In this document: positions 12,774 to 26,200 of the stretch, one piece after another
How positions within the stretch are numbered: position 1 is the stretch's first letter
Layout of the letters: every line of letters begins with the position of its first letter
Assembly (NCBI RefSeq): GCF_018139145.2
Contig: NC_059471.1
Location: 86,078,520 to 86,142,519, forward strand
Length of the DNA: 64,000 nucleotides
DNA from: Gymnogyps californianus
Taxonomy: Eukaryota; Chordata; Aves; Accipitriformes; Cathartidae
Direction of reading: 5' to 3'
Translations under genes and position numbers: made by a program
Notes under the pieces: generated by a model
Database searches by the model: none
The model's input: the letters and a program-made list of their open reading frames with translations, nothing else
Told to the model about the DNA's origin: nothing

Positions 12774-15700
12774 GTTTCTAAGCTTGTTCAACTGACATTA
12801 AAGGAGCTATTTCACAGAATACATGCAAGTTGAACTGAAGTGAAGCCTTTCAGGTTACACACAGAAAAAGCAACAGAGTTGATACAAAGACATTTTTCAC
12901 AGGTGACTTAGAAAATAATGTTCTCTGCTGTTGAGTGAAAGCATGCAAATCTCTGAACACAAATAAACATCTCTGCAAGAAGATTTCATGCTGGAAATTG
13001 ACCCCAACTAATGTCATTAAAGCAAAATATACTTCTTGAATGTAATGCATGTGTCACAGCACCTGAGATGTATCATAACATAGTAACACATAGACTCGAT
13101 GGATTGCATCAGTCTTGTTACTGTCATTTAAAACTCACCTCACACACTTGGATCTAAAAGGATTACAATACTGGTATATTACAGGGTCTTGTTATCAGAA
13201 TATTTAGTTCGATGGCACAATGCAGAGGTTTGCTGGAGACACCTGTAGTCGCTCTAGATGTGCAGTACCACGCAGGGATAAAAGATCAGGTCCCGATAGC
13301 TCTCCTGTTGCATTAAAGCAGCACAATATCCAGCCTAGTCAGCCCTAGCCTCTCAGCCACCACCTTCCCGTTCTGAAGATGGTTGGTTTGCTTCTCTTCA
13401 CATTTCTGTATTCTGTGGTATATACATCTCCTGAGATTTAAAGCAAATACACCCCTAGCCATTGAGCCAGTTGCAGGGGCAAAGAAAGGAAAGAAAAAAT
13501 ATTAAGTATTCCTCAGAAAAACAGCAAACGCTGCCTGCTGAGGCAAGCATCAGAGAGCTAACCCTTAACCCCTTCCCCACTGTTCACTGTCACGCCCAGG
13601 GGCAAAGATAACTTGCAGCAGCAAGGTTTGTTGAAGTTTATTTAAGAAGTTATTGCCCTCAGCTGTCATTCTCACCTTCCTGTCAGAGATTACAATCCCT
13701 GCAGCAGAGTCAGCAAGACAAGCATGTGCCTCCAGCTCAGCTACACTAGTTATCATGCCATATATTAGCTTAAACTAGCGACAAATGTTTACTGTACCCT
13801 GACATACTAGCCTTTGGGCTGAAGAAGTTGAAGCGCCCCTGCCAATTCTAAAGTGAGGACACTGGCCGTCAGAGGGCAGAGGGATTCAGGGCAGGCCGCT
13901 GGGTACAGGCAACGATGATTCATTCAGTGGCTGCCAGAGCCTGAAAATTAGGATCCAGAACATACATTTCCTCCTTTCCCTTTCATGGTGTAACACGAAG
14001 AAAGAGAGTTTCAGGGACAAGAAGTTAGGGTTATGTTGAGTGGTTCAACTATGGTACAGAAGTAAGGAGGACCTGTGTTTCAGTCTCTGGGCCCCCTCCC
14101 AAGTCTAACATTCGCTCTGGGTGAAGATGGGGCTGCAGAGACAGATATCAGACAACGCATTTTGGGGCTGCTTTATCATGCAGGATGATGGTTAGAGAAG
14201 TTCATACATAGCAAAACAACAGAAACAGACTTCAAAATATTCCACTATACTCACAAATGATCTGACATAGTTTCCTGGATTGTCAGAGGAATACTCATTT
14301 TTCTCAGGTAAACTTTTAGCTTTATTCCTCAGTACTCCAGTCTCTCTCTAGCTTGTCTTCCTTTCAGTCGACTTTCATCCTGCCAACTTCAGTGACTGCA
14401 GTCATCTCTAAATGCTGTGGTCAAATGGCCGAAGAAATACTCCAAGCCTCAAAACAGATTGCTGTACATTCCTCATGAGGTAAAAGGATGATCAGCTATG
14501 GAAACAGGATTTCACAGAACCAAAATGGAAACATCCAAAACTCCTACAACTGTAGAGGCCACTCCTTCACTTAACACTGTAGCCAAATACTGTGACGCTT
14601 CAGGCAATAAGCCTTGATAAAGTTTCAGGTAGACAAGTAAAAGCTGCATCTCTTTCTATCTAGCATCACCCTTCCATAGGTACAGGTCAGACATTTAACT
14701 TTGACATCATGTTTGCTTTCTTAGTACATCCAGAACAGAAAGATCCTTTGCAGTTATGGTAAGAGCACAAAGAGGCTGAATCACTCTACTTGTAACATCA
14801 CTAACCAAGCCATACTCACCTTTTCACTATGTCTCTTAAGCTGTTTATGAATGCACTACAGTGCTTGTAGTTTGATTTTCTGCATGGGATAATTCTGAAG
14901 AATTTTTAAAATCCTCAGTTAGCTCCTAGGCTCACTGTTCCTGTGTAAAATTGCCTTTATTTTGTGCAAAAAAGCTTCACACTAATGCCTGGTATCTGTG
15001 GCTTTCAGTCTAAAAATATTGCCTCTCTTTCTACCGAGAGATAGAGTCAGTGTATGCAAGCATCCTTGTTGCTTCTCTATTAGGTAGATACCATCACCCA
15101 CTTCTGCATAACATATATTACTTTGTTGACAGCTTGTTTCTAGCACAGACTGAGCAAAGAGACCTCATCTTTCTGTTATCAAGCCCGTATTTCACAATTT
15201 GTTGTAAGTTTGCTCTCACAAGTGCTGTAGTTCCTTTTTAGCAAAGCATCTTAGAAAGTTTAGTGATTTCTTAAGATCAGGGTCATTCTGCATTACCTGC
15301 TGGTCTGCAATAACTAACTAAAGGTGTAAGTCACACTTCCATTCATGATAAGATTTCAAATGATGGGAAGTCAGTGATGAGTACACTCAAGGAGAAAAGA
15401 GACATCATACTCTTATTATGGAATATAGGGGTTTTGCAGCACTCTTCTCAGTGGTTTACTGAAAAACCACCTACTAGAAAATCTGCCTGCAGACAGGAAA
15501 AAGAGGTTCTTGTTGATCTTTTTCTTCGCACTTTGTCCTTAAAGTTTGCTGGTTTTGTCATCAAAGGTACCAATTTCAAGAATCATTATATTATAGATTC
15601 ATACTAAATAAGATAGAGAAGCTTGCTGGGGGGAGGGGTGTCATGACTAAGTAAATGGCTACAATTTCAGGCAGAGTGGAGAAAAAGGGATCATGGATAG

Positions 15701-18700
15701 CACTTTTAACAAAGACTCTGTTGTTACTATTCACAATGAGATGGACCTCACTGCTCAGTCTTTAAGCATTAGTAGATACTTACTGGTTAAGGTTCCCGCT
15801 AGTAAACCAAGAGATGGCTATGGGCAAGGATCTTTTAGAGAATTCCCACTCTCATCACAGAGCAAGAGGAACTGCTTCTCAAGGTTCTGCCCATGGTATA
15901 CAGAAAGTAAATATACATTATAACAGATATCTTCAGTATGGGAAACATCTGCTCAATATCTTACACAGGCAATACTAAAACTTCTTCAGATACTTTCTTT
16001 TTAAAGTAAACACACAGTAATTCCCTAACACAGAAAGTTCATCGTGAGCCATAGGATTGCTCACATTAAAACTCATTCTTAATGTTGTTCTTCATTAAGA
16101 ACTGAATAGATGCCAACAGTCCCAATCCAACACATTCTGGAAAAAGAGTACGGCAACAATGAATTGTATCTACAAAATATAGAAATTAGAAAGGACAGAT
16201 TTTTCAAAGATTAAAGAAATTGCAGGGTAGCAGATTAACAAAGTTGCACGTAAATGAACAATTATCAGATTGTGTATTTTTGGATAATAGCTTGATATGT
16301 ATTCAAAAACATGAGGCAGGGAGAACCCACCAATAAACAATACAGAGCAAGAAAACAAGAAGGGCATAACAAAAGTTCTCAGGAAACAATGACAGATCAT
16401 TGTATATAAAAGAAGAACTGAAAAAAAAAGAGACAGCACTTTAAAATCCATGGTAATGAAAATCCAATATGAAATGTAGGTCCACTGCTAGCTGATACCA
16501 GAAAGATAAAAGAAAAAAAAAAAGAAAGGAAATAAAAACAATAAAGTGAAAAGCATAATGGATGTTTTTTGTCCCTTTGCAGAATGAAGCAAGAAAATGC
16601 AAATACTCCATATGACACTGTTAAAGGAATCAAAAATTTCCCCATCTCTAGCACGTAGGAGGAGGAAATGAAGCAGCAAGTACTAAGACACTTCACCTCA
16701 ATGTGCCAGCATAATCTTGTAAATTTAAATTTTAGACATACCATAGGAATTGGGAAAACTCCAAAGGATGGGGCAAATGTCAGTACAGCCTAACTATTTA
16801 AAAAAAAGATAAAAGGGAACTACAGAGATGTTCAGTTAAAAAAGAGACAGCAACTGCAGCAATGCAAGAACAAAAAAGCTATTAAAAACGCTGATGCTAG
16901 AAGAGCTACTTATTAAAATATTAAAACAACAGAAGAGCAAAATAAATACTCTATTAAAATGATTGTTTATACTTAACAGCATTTTTTTTTAATTAAGGAT
17001 GCTTGCATTTTCAGGGTAACATTGCAGTTAATGGCAGTTGGGACCCCGTCAATGAGTTAATGCCAAAATGCTGCTAACACATTCAGCATGGTTTTCAAAA
17101 ATGTATATACAGACAAATAAACCTCTCTGCTTTCTGACAGCTTGCGGGTCTGGTTGATAAAGGTGACTCATGCTAATACACTTTAGTTTCTCTTAATACA
17201 GGTAGCTTATCATTAAAGGATGCTTTACCCAAAAAGTTTGCCAAATAAAGGCACGTGTTACACATTAAAAAGTTGTCCCCCTGGCTGATCTCAAAGTGTT
17301 GCTACTGGAAAGAAATCCACAAAGACTATTTTCAACAGTCTCCTTTGGAAAAATTCCTGGTTCAGGACTATTCAATTAGTTTTTAATGGACACTAAAAAT
17401 GATATAAAGTATTTGCTGACTAAACCTGGACATAAAGAGTGTTGCAGGAGTATACAGTAACACAGCACTTTACTATTACAAAGTGATATTAATGACTGAT
17501 AAAATGATCTTGGTCCTACCAGACAACTTGAATGCAAAAGTCTGCAAAGGTAGGCCACATTCCCAGACAAGAGGCACTCACTTCAGAATGCACCAACTTA
17601 AGAAAACATTCTAAATAACTGTCTCAAGCTCTCAGTACAATGCAGAGCAGGTGTGTGCATAATACATTAATAGGACTATCAGTAGAAACAGAGAAATAAT
17701 TTTGCATTGATGAGTACACTATTATGCTTACCTTCAGAAGGGCTACAAAAATACTGGAGATGATACACAAAGAAATTGCTAGTTCATGGTTGTGTACTAA
17801 GACACATGAAGAACACATTTATTACACACTTGTCGACCTTGCTAGCAGAGATATAACAAAATCCCCTGACTGGGAAGTTAAAAAACAACAACCACCACAA
17901 CAGATGTGAGGTTCCTCAATATTTGGGTGACTTATCAGGGGATGAAATGGACTCATCATCATATGAGAATTTAAAATAAGACTAAAGTTTTAAGAAGTAT
18001 TCTTTAACACATCTCATGAGCAAAACAAAGTTCTTCTTGTGAAAGATGGACATCAACATGGACTTAACAGCACTTTCCCTCTTTGGAGTCTGTGAATCTC
18101 CCAGTTTCCTAATGCTTGCTCATGTGGATATCAGAAAAAGTATGTCTGCATGTCTACAGCATGTCCACATACTCACCTTGATTAGTTTTAATAATACCTA
18201 TTGACTCAGGGGCTTCCTCTGCTTGCTCAAAAAGCTCACAATTCTCTGCCATAATGCCCAACCAGCCAGGTGTTTTTTGAGTGGAAAAGGGACAGCAGCT
18301 TTCTTTTGAACCATCAGACACCAGTCACCAGCTGGAGCTCGGACAGGGCAGGCAATACTCACAAGTCTTCTTCCTCAGGGCATGCTTCTACACTCCCTTG
18401 TTCAGAGCAATGTTGGATCACTCTGTTCCTGGCTGCGTGCAAGCCAATTTCACTGTCCAGGTCTGGACTTAGAGCAGTGAACATGAAGCATCTGGCCAAG
18501 CCAGATCAGAGGCTTCTGGCTGGCCTGTCTTCATGCTATGTCTCGCTCTAAGCTCCCAGCCAGGCTGGGAGCTGGAAGAGGGTTCTTAGCAAAACACACT
18601 AGCAAGAGTTTCGCTACTCCTTAAGGCTCAGTTAGTACCATAGGATCCGCAGTCCTGCTGGGGCAACATACCGTGGTGACTGAAAGAGCTGGTGTAAGGG

Positions 18701-18859
18701 CCTGAATTTTTTCTCACACCTCCTCCTCCTCCATGTGCAGGATGCTCCTGAACACCAGGCTCTTGCTCCCACTACTTGAGGTTCCCCTCGCAGCCATTTT
18801 CCTGTCACCACACGCCTTGTCAAGACCCCCCTCACAGTCTCACATTTGCCCCGTTCCCC

Positions 18860-20170
18860 CTCTTCTCTGGCCCCTCCGGCACCACCTTTACCGAGCCTTT
18901 CCCACCTCGGCCGGCCGTGACCCCACACAACCCGGGAAGGTGGCACCGGCCAGGGGCGAGCCTGAGCCCCCGCCCCGCGGCCCCGCCTCAGCCCAGCCTG
19001 CTCACCCGCGTCGTAGAAGGCGTCCAGCACCGCCGTCTCCCCGAAGTCCAGCTCCCCGAAGTTGACCGTGCCGAGCTGGGCCCCCTCGGCCTCGCAGGCC
19101 CGCAGCAGGCACTGCCGCGCCCCGGCCTCGGGGCTCCGCGCCCCGGCGCCCTCCTTGGGCAGGTCGTTCAGAACGTACACGGCCCGCAGGCAGCGCGGCC
19201 GCGGGGCTGCCGCGCCGACCTCCGCCGCCTCCCCACCGCCCGCCGCCTCAGCCGGGCCGGCGGCCGGCAGCTCCGGCTCCGCGCCGGGGTGCGCCTGATC
19301 CGCTGCCGCGCTGCCGCCCGCGGAGCTCTCCATGGCGGCGTCGAGGGCTGAGGGGAGCCGGTGGCTGCCGGCAGGTGCTCAGGCGGGGCCGCGCCCCATC
19401 GCGAAGTTAGTTGGGCAAACTCCGGCGGCGCAGGGTGAGGCGGCTCCCTGCCTCCGCGCGGCCCTTCTGCCCGCGCTTCTCCCCTCGCCGCCGCGGCTGG
19501 GCGCTGCGACCGGGCGGGCACGCACAGGGACGAGGTGGGGCGAGGCGAAGGCGGCCGGCGCGGAGCGGAGCTCAGCGCCGCCCTCCCCGGACGGGACAGC
19601 CCCGGGGAGCGGCGCGACGCGGAGCCCGGCTCCCCCTCGGCGGCACAGCCGGACAGCCCCGCTGCGCCTTCCCGGGACAAAAGCCCCGTTTCCCTCCGCG
19701 ACCAAAGCGGTACTGAGAGGGAGGTAGCGCCGTCGGGGCGATCGCCCCTCGTTTATGACTTCCCTTCCCCGCCCCTCGCCGTGCAAGCAGTACCTCCGCG
19801 CACCGCCCGCGACTCTGCTGTTACCGCTGTGGCTGCTGTTATTATTTCACACGGTGGCACCGTGCGCCCCGCTCGGGTTCCTCTGGGGGTTACAGGGGTT
19901 AGGCTGAGGCGAGCGGGCTGCAGCGACGAAGCCGCGCGTCGGGCTGTTATCGCCCCCCTTCCCCCGGGCTGCCGTGAGGCGCCTTTCCCCCGCCTCCTCC
20001 CGCGCCCGCGGCCGTTGGGAGCCGTTTACCCGCCGTCTGCCGTGAGGAGCCGGCTCAGGCCCGGCTGGGCCTCCCGGCGCCGCCGCCCCGACAGGGCTGC
20101 TTCCTCCCGAGCCGCGCAAGCGAGGGCGCCCCTCGTAACCCGGGGGTCTGTCCGCTGTTGGCGTCTTAGA
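18860..20170. promoter_or_regulatory. MAP3K15: CpG island at the MAP3K15 5' end
   Basis: This is a strongly GC-rich, CpG-dense block in otherwise AT-rich DNA. It spans the first coding exon of MAP3K15 (19006-19333), the start of intron 1, and about 0.8 kb upstream of the initiator codon. Such islands mark vertebrate promoters, so transcription of MAP3K15 most likely starts inside it, above 19333, on the minus strand. I cannot place the start site exactly, because no convincing TATA box stands out. The many overlapping open frames on both strands are the usual effect of few stop codons in GC-rich DNA. A divergent plus-strand transcript is possible but not shown by the sequence. Confidence 0.85.
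19006..19333 (-). CDS. MAP3K15: MAP3K15 (ASK3) coding exon 1, first 109 codons
   Basis: This exon encodes the N-terminus of apoptosis signal-regulating kinase 3, a cytosolic MAP3K that feeds stress and osmotic signals into the JNK and p38 cascades. The ATG at 19333 begins MESSAGG. Residues 5-46 are Ala/Gly/Glu-rich and poorly conserved. Residues 71-84 (GARQCLLRACEAEG) and 92-109 (FGELDFGETAVLDAFYDA) agree almost exactly with the human protein as I recall it. The exon ends in phase 1 after FYDA at a good donor (G|GTGAGC), where the human protein continues with Asp. The kinase domain and the remaining exons lie beyond the left edge. The paralogues MAP3K5 and MAP3K6 are less likely: the opening MES and the neighbouring SH3KBP1 both fit MAP3K15. 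The open frame runs on into the intron to 18632. Confidence 0.93.
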
Positions 20171-20279
20171 GCCGCTCTGCTTCTTCAGAAGCAAAGGCAA
20201 CTGCTACTGCTTTTTCTTCCCTCCACTCGCTCTATCATAGCTTTTCCCCCACTGATTCTTCTTTCCATTATTGTTTAAG

Positions 20280-23200
20280 CGACTTCGACCACAGACAAAC
20301 TGTGTCAGAAGATTGGATAATAGTTCATCCTTAAATTCCTTCTCTTTTCTTTAAAATCTCCCACGATCATGGCAAAATCAGCTCCTAGAAACTCTGTGGC
20401 AACTCCTTTCTTCTTTATAAGGACAAAATTTATTCTGAGCATCCCATTTCCTAACAGGTTTTTCTTATTAGCTAAACTGACGACGGCAGCCTCAGCTTTG
20501 GCACTGCTCTTGGGCGAGTTGCTGATTTACGCAGCAAGAGAAAGCGATGGCTGCGTGTGGATAACTTTGTCTCTCTGCCTTGTACCCCAGCTGTCAAAAG
20601 GACACCAATACGCGCTACGGAAGTCACGGCCTACCAGCAATCGAAGGAACAGTGGAAAACTGCAGTCCTCAAGCAAATATGTATTTGAAGTAGTAAACCT
20701 GTCTGGAAAGCTTTTTCATCTCATGTTTCACTCACTGTGACAGCAGAAGTTTTAAACAAACAGCGTCTTCACCTGCTGCTGCAGCGTGGCTCCTTGTGGC
20801 TATCAGAGGGTAATCTTTTTACCGTGTGCTGTAATACAACAAAAGCAACAACCAAAGGCTTACAGCACAGTGTTTTCCTCTTTAGGTGTCTGGCACCATG
20901 CTTTGGTGACCGTAATAAGAATTGGAGTAGCCAGTCTTTCGGAGAAACACTCCAACGTGAGGACAGCATAGCGCTGTGCAGCGTTCGTGCTTGCTTAGTG
21001 GCTTGTAAGGATTTTAGAGAGAATGTGGACAAATAATTTAAGAGGCAAACCTGTTTCTCATTTTGGAGAGTTTGGGGCAAATAAACTGTTGGATTTGGTC
21101 CACAGGTTAGGGGTGTGTGTGCTTTTTTAACAAAAGCACTAGTACATGAGACTTTGGAGGAATGATACACCACAGCCACCAGAGATCCCACTCATTCCTG
21201 GCAGCTTTCCTCTCTAGGCAAGAGTAAGCCTTTTTATATGACAACTCTAACTCTATTAGCCTTGATCCAGTAATGCACCAGTTTTAGCTGATGTAACAGG
21301 AGAAAAATCTAAATCTGCACTTAGAAGATACTCAGTGTGCACATCGAAGCCTTTGACCAACAAAAAGCACTAGCACATACATTTATGATCCTCCCCAGTA
21401 CAAATCCTACATTGTATTTTTTGCATTGTAAGAAAGTTTGGTTATTAAAGAAAGCTGGTATTAAACCTTGAAATGAAAAATACGGTACTGGCAAAGTTAA
21501 GGGATTATTTGCACAGGAAAGTGTTTATCTTACTCAAGAACATTCTTGGGCTTTCAGCAACTAACATGCAAAAACAAATTGCAATTTAATGGGTTCAGAA
21601 CAACAGAAGCATGGTGTGGTGCTTTCTGTAATCCTGCAAATTGTTGAAGTGTTGATTTAGAACAAATATGTAGGCTAGAATTGCTTAGCGGGATGCCACT
21701 GAGACATAATAAATAAGCCTTTTCTGCCTTCTAGACATTATCAAAATCTAGTTTGTTGTAGATCTAAGACATGTCTTTGGGTTTCATTTTGCAGTTTTTA
21801 ACATTTGGTACCATTTTAAATTGCTTGCTGAGATGTCTGTCTCTTGGTCTTGAAACAGAGTGGTAGTCTCTCAGTAGATACTTTATGTGAATATAATTAA
21901 GAAAAGGATATTTTCCCCTTTCCGTAATTATATTCACTTGTCTTCCAAACAGTATGCTCACTATTCCTTGGGCATTTTTCCTAACAAGCTGTCATGTTCT
22001 GAATATCCATTTTCAGTAGTTTAACCTGGTGCAACTTGTTCAGAGTTTGTACGCTTTTTTTGAAGCTAGAAACAAGGAGTATTTTTAAAGGAAGAAGCTT
22101 CATTTTATATACTGCAACTGAGTCTTCAGAAACTGTGGTTCAGTGCTGGTATGCCTGACATTTCCACTGAGCAACAGTATCTTCAGATCTTGCAAGTCAC
22201 CTGAGTGAGAATAAATGGGAGATTCAGGTTTTGGGATATTTGATCTGTTTCTGTGCAAACCAAAAAATGTTAAATCTAGAAGAAAAAAGGTAAGTCAGTC
22301 AGTCATGCAACATGCTTTCCTCTTTTGGAAACGTGGTCCAGCAACGAGGTTGTAAAAAGAGCCACTCTGCCCCCAGAGTTGCTTATTCAAAGGTCCAGGC
22401 CAGAAGTGAACATTCAGCTTTCATACACCTTTCCAAGACCTTTTGCCTTTGCACAGAACCCAGCCTAACAAAACCAAGCATAAACCCAAGAAGTCAGCAT
22501 GTGCTCTTATACAGTAAAGTAAAGATGATGCCAGAATTTTCTCAGGCAGCGCTTTGCACCTATCAAATCCGCTTAGTGCAGAATATTAATTACTACTTAG
22601 ATACCAGGAGCAATATATTTGCTGCAATTCACAAAGACAGCAAGTGCTCCGAAGAAAATAGATGTTCTTGAAACCACCTTTTTTTTTTTTCTTTCTCATT
22701 TTGCAAATCCCTGAGCAGCAGTTGTTTCTCTAGACATAACTAGGCTAATGGGGAGCGAGTCCTTCCTTTTTTTCCCAGGGCTACAAACTTACAGTTCAAA
22801 CTGTAAAGCTGAGCTGTAAACTTATATAAAGTTTAACTCCACAGGCAGACGTGCCACCTTTTCCCCTGATGCATATATACCTACAGCATACCTTAGCTTC
22901 CCTTTTTTGTACAGAAAACGCACGCTAGAACTGGTGGCATAAATGTCAGGCTGCAATTTCATTGCACTCTAACACTTTCAGCTATAAAGAGGGCTCCTCC
23001 CGTTTTACCCAGGGCCAGGGAAAGCCAAGATCTCTTGGTTCAGGTGAGTACCAAGCAAACCAGAAGACACCCAGGTCCGTGGGGAACCTGCAGATCTGAG
23101 CTGTTCTTCCAAGGTGCAAACCCACCCGCCCGTGCCCTGGCAGTATTTCCTGAAGACTGCCCGCCGGCACAGTATCCTGGGCATCCATCACACGGAGGTG

Positions 23201-26200
23201 CGGAGGTGCCCGGGAGTCCGTCCACGGGCACTCGGCACTGACCAGCCTCGCACCCGGGCGCATCCTTGGCCACGACCACATCTCCCTCCTGCCCTCGCGT
23301 CCCAGGCAGAGAGCCCACAGCTGGGGCCAGGCGGCAGCGTCCTGTACAGGCTCCCCCAAGAAGCACTGTCGGGGTGACAGCTGCCTGGCGCGGACACCCA
23401 TCCAGAAAGCCTGAACTCAGTACTAGATGCAAGAATTTTTTCTGTATTGTGAAGATCAGGCATTAGGGAAAATATTTTGATGTCCGAATTGTTTCCTGGC
23501 AAGCCAATGTACCAACCTTCCACAAGATAATGCAATTTGTGGTGTTTAAACTATTCTGAGCAGACACTTTGTTAATGGACTTTTTGGTATTACTGTTGCT
23601 AGTGTGCTACCCCACTTATTTTCATTCATGGTGAGCAGGTCTCCAGGTAACCATACAGATGCTGCTGTCATGTGGTTGAGGAGGAAAATAGTTAATTTCT
23701 TTACTGGATAGGAAGATAAGATTATTTTTTTTAAAGCATGGATCCAGACAAAAGATGTTTTCTTTTTCAAGGTCACTATGTAGAAGCTTTACTAGAGTTT
23801 AAATAAAATGCTGTGAATTCTCCCCAGGAAGTCTAATAAACTGCTTGGTTTTGTTCAAAAGTCAGATTCAAAACATTAACTCTGTGCAATGGAAGCTAAG
23901 CGACACAGATAATTCTTGAAGAAAAGCTTGATGAAGAGGCCTAAAAATGTGACAAGCTTTAAAAGTTGACTTGGAGCAAAGCACACCTGTTTTGCAAGGG
24001 GAAACGTGGGTGACTCAGAGTGACGTGAAGTCAAAACACCTTGGCCACCAAATCAACACTGGAACTGGGTTCAGAGATCTCAGAGATTCCTCCTGCTTTT
24101 CTTTCACTGGAGAGCGTAAGGCCTCACAAGCTCATTTGACCTACTGACAAAGAGCGAAGGCAAAGAAAATGACTGCTGGGTCAAAGAATATAATCCCTAG
24201 CACAGCTTTTTATTCAGATCCACTCTTTTGCACAGGGAAGCATGTTGCACACAGCATCTGCTCATCACCGCCCCTTGCGAATGAAGGACAGAGTGACATC
24301 TTGTATGAAACATAAGGTCAGTCAAAGGGTGACCTTTCTCTTCCTTTCCTCTCCGCCTGCCTTGGAGAATGATAATTTTATACATACGCTCTCTGTGCTC
24401 ACAAGCACACAGAGCAAAATGTAATCAATTTCAAAATTGGCTTTGATTCCAAATTCCTCATCTCCTTTAGTTTTCAGCACATCCGGCACTCTAATCACAA
24501 GTTCTTGCTTTTGGATGTTGAGTAGTCATAGGGCAAGTCTTTGGGAGCGTGAATGATTAAGGAGTGCAGGCTAGCAGTGAAGAAATTATGCAGGTCTTCT
24601 CAATAGCTTCCAGAAAGCCAGAATTTCACTTATAGATGACTGTGTGCATTTGAAACAAAATAAAAAAAAAAAACCCCAAAACCAAACAACAAACCAACAA
24701 CCCACCAGTAAATACAGTAGCAAAGAGAAGGATAAAAACCCCCCCAACCTTTCCTGAATCTCTATCGATGCAGAGAGCTCACACTTTCTATGTGGCTGAT
24801 AGCTGGCATTATTTACATTATTTCTCTCTATCAGACAGCTAGATCAGATCAATTATGCAAGACTCAGGCATGTGCATTTATAAAGTCTGGTTAAAAACCT
24901 TGTTCTGATTTAAGTACCTGTGGCTCTCCAGCCTTCCTCACTCAGTTCAGGAACTGAGGAGCAAACAGCCAGCTTAGAGCCACAAGTTAACTCAAGTTCT
25001 CCAAAATATAATCTTTAATCAATTAGTCAAACAGAAAATCACTTATCTCCAGTTTTCAACACATTTCAAATAACTTCTGGTTTATACTTCAGATGGGAGA
25101 AAACCAAACCAGGCCCCAACCAGAAAGACTTCCCTTAGACCCTGAAATTCCTGAAGATGACTAAAGCTAGAGAAAACCTCAAGAAAACCTGGGGAAAGAG
25201 AAAACTTTCAACTTAGGAGGATGGAGTCCTCAGCTGACTGTCTATATCATTCTGACTTTGAGTATTCGAGTACTGGATATTAATACTTTGACAATATCAG
25301 CCCTAGATTTCTTCACTCGTACAGCATCTTGACATGATGAATATTTTCTCTTTCGCAGTCCTAAACCTAACAGATTGCTTCTCGTGTTAGGTCTCTCTCC
25401 AATTCAGCAGGTCCTAGGGGTGAGAAATACACATTTCCTTGAGAAATAAGAAGCAGCTTCAAGAGTTCTGGTTTAAAATGTTTGCATGGGCAGAAGATTA
25501 AATATTCTTACTGGGCCTGATTAATTTTCCTGTTGTCAGCTTGATCAAAGTGTCTTTGACTTCTTTACGTGTCATGGCTCAGTGCTTTCATTGCAGCTGT
25601 TCTTACATAATGTTTTAAGACAAGACAAGATTCTCACTTTTAGCCTTTCTCAAGTTATTTCTCACTGAAATGCTAAAGGCCACCTGAGTATTCACTTTTA
25701 TTCCAGTTAAACAGGCTTGTTCTGTCTACTGATTAACAAAAGCCCAGCAAAATTGTGACTGTGGCAGGGAACACAACATGGTTATGCACACATGTTGTAC
25801 AAACAATGGAGAGGACTAGAATACGTCGTTCATTTTTATTCACATTTAAGCAATTTTTATATTGCTGTAGATGCCAGATACATGAGGATACATGGGGCTT
25901 AGAAGCTTAGCAAAAGCAAAGCTGTCAATGCTGCTTAAAAGCATTTTAAATATCTGTAATCACAATGGTTTTGGTATTACCAGTTGAGACTGAAAAGTAA
26001 AGGAATCCTGAAGAGACAAGAATTGCTTTGAAGTGACAAATAAAAACCCCTCATCTGTTATGTTGATACTCGCTTTTATAATAGGTACTAATGAAAACTT
26101 CATACATTTAAGCAAATACAGCAATTTAGTACAACTTCAGTAAGAATCCTTAAATTGCACCCACATTTTCTTCTTGTTAAGACAGTCAAGAAATTGCAAC

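Larger units (their letters stand above)
1..19005 (-). other. MAP3K15: MAP3K15 intron 1 (3' end beyond window)
   Basis: This stretch lies directly downstream of the splice donor of MAP3K15 exon 1. It is AT-rich, dense in stop codons on both strands, and contains only short ORFs that look random. I looked for the conserved exon 2 of the family (residues following FYDA, beginning DIAVVDMSD in the human protein) in minus-strand reading and did not find it, so intron 1 appears to exceed 19 kb. It holds a short AAT-type simple repeat near 8239-8264 and a 19-bp direct repeat at 12728-12773; otherwise I recognise nothing in it. Assignment as intron rests on exon 1 and on the absence of any other gene. 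Confidence 0.7.

Noticed and set aside
1..18600. Search for MAP3K15 exon 2 (DIAVVDMSD... block)
   Set aside because: No minus-strand match was found by eye. It most likely lies beyond the left edge. A translated search against MAP3K15 would settle it.
19332..20278. Several long overlapping ORFs on both strands (up to 247 codons) in the CpG island
   Set aside because: Arg/Ala/Pro-rich translations, all frames open at once, no conserved motif. This is the expected effect of GC-rich DNA with few stop codons.
24340..24540. Minus-strand open stretch reading VPDVLKTKGDEEFGIK and onward
   Set aside because: Protein-like at a glance, but it has no start codon, no convincing splice sites and no recognised homologue. 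Its length is within chance for this region.
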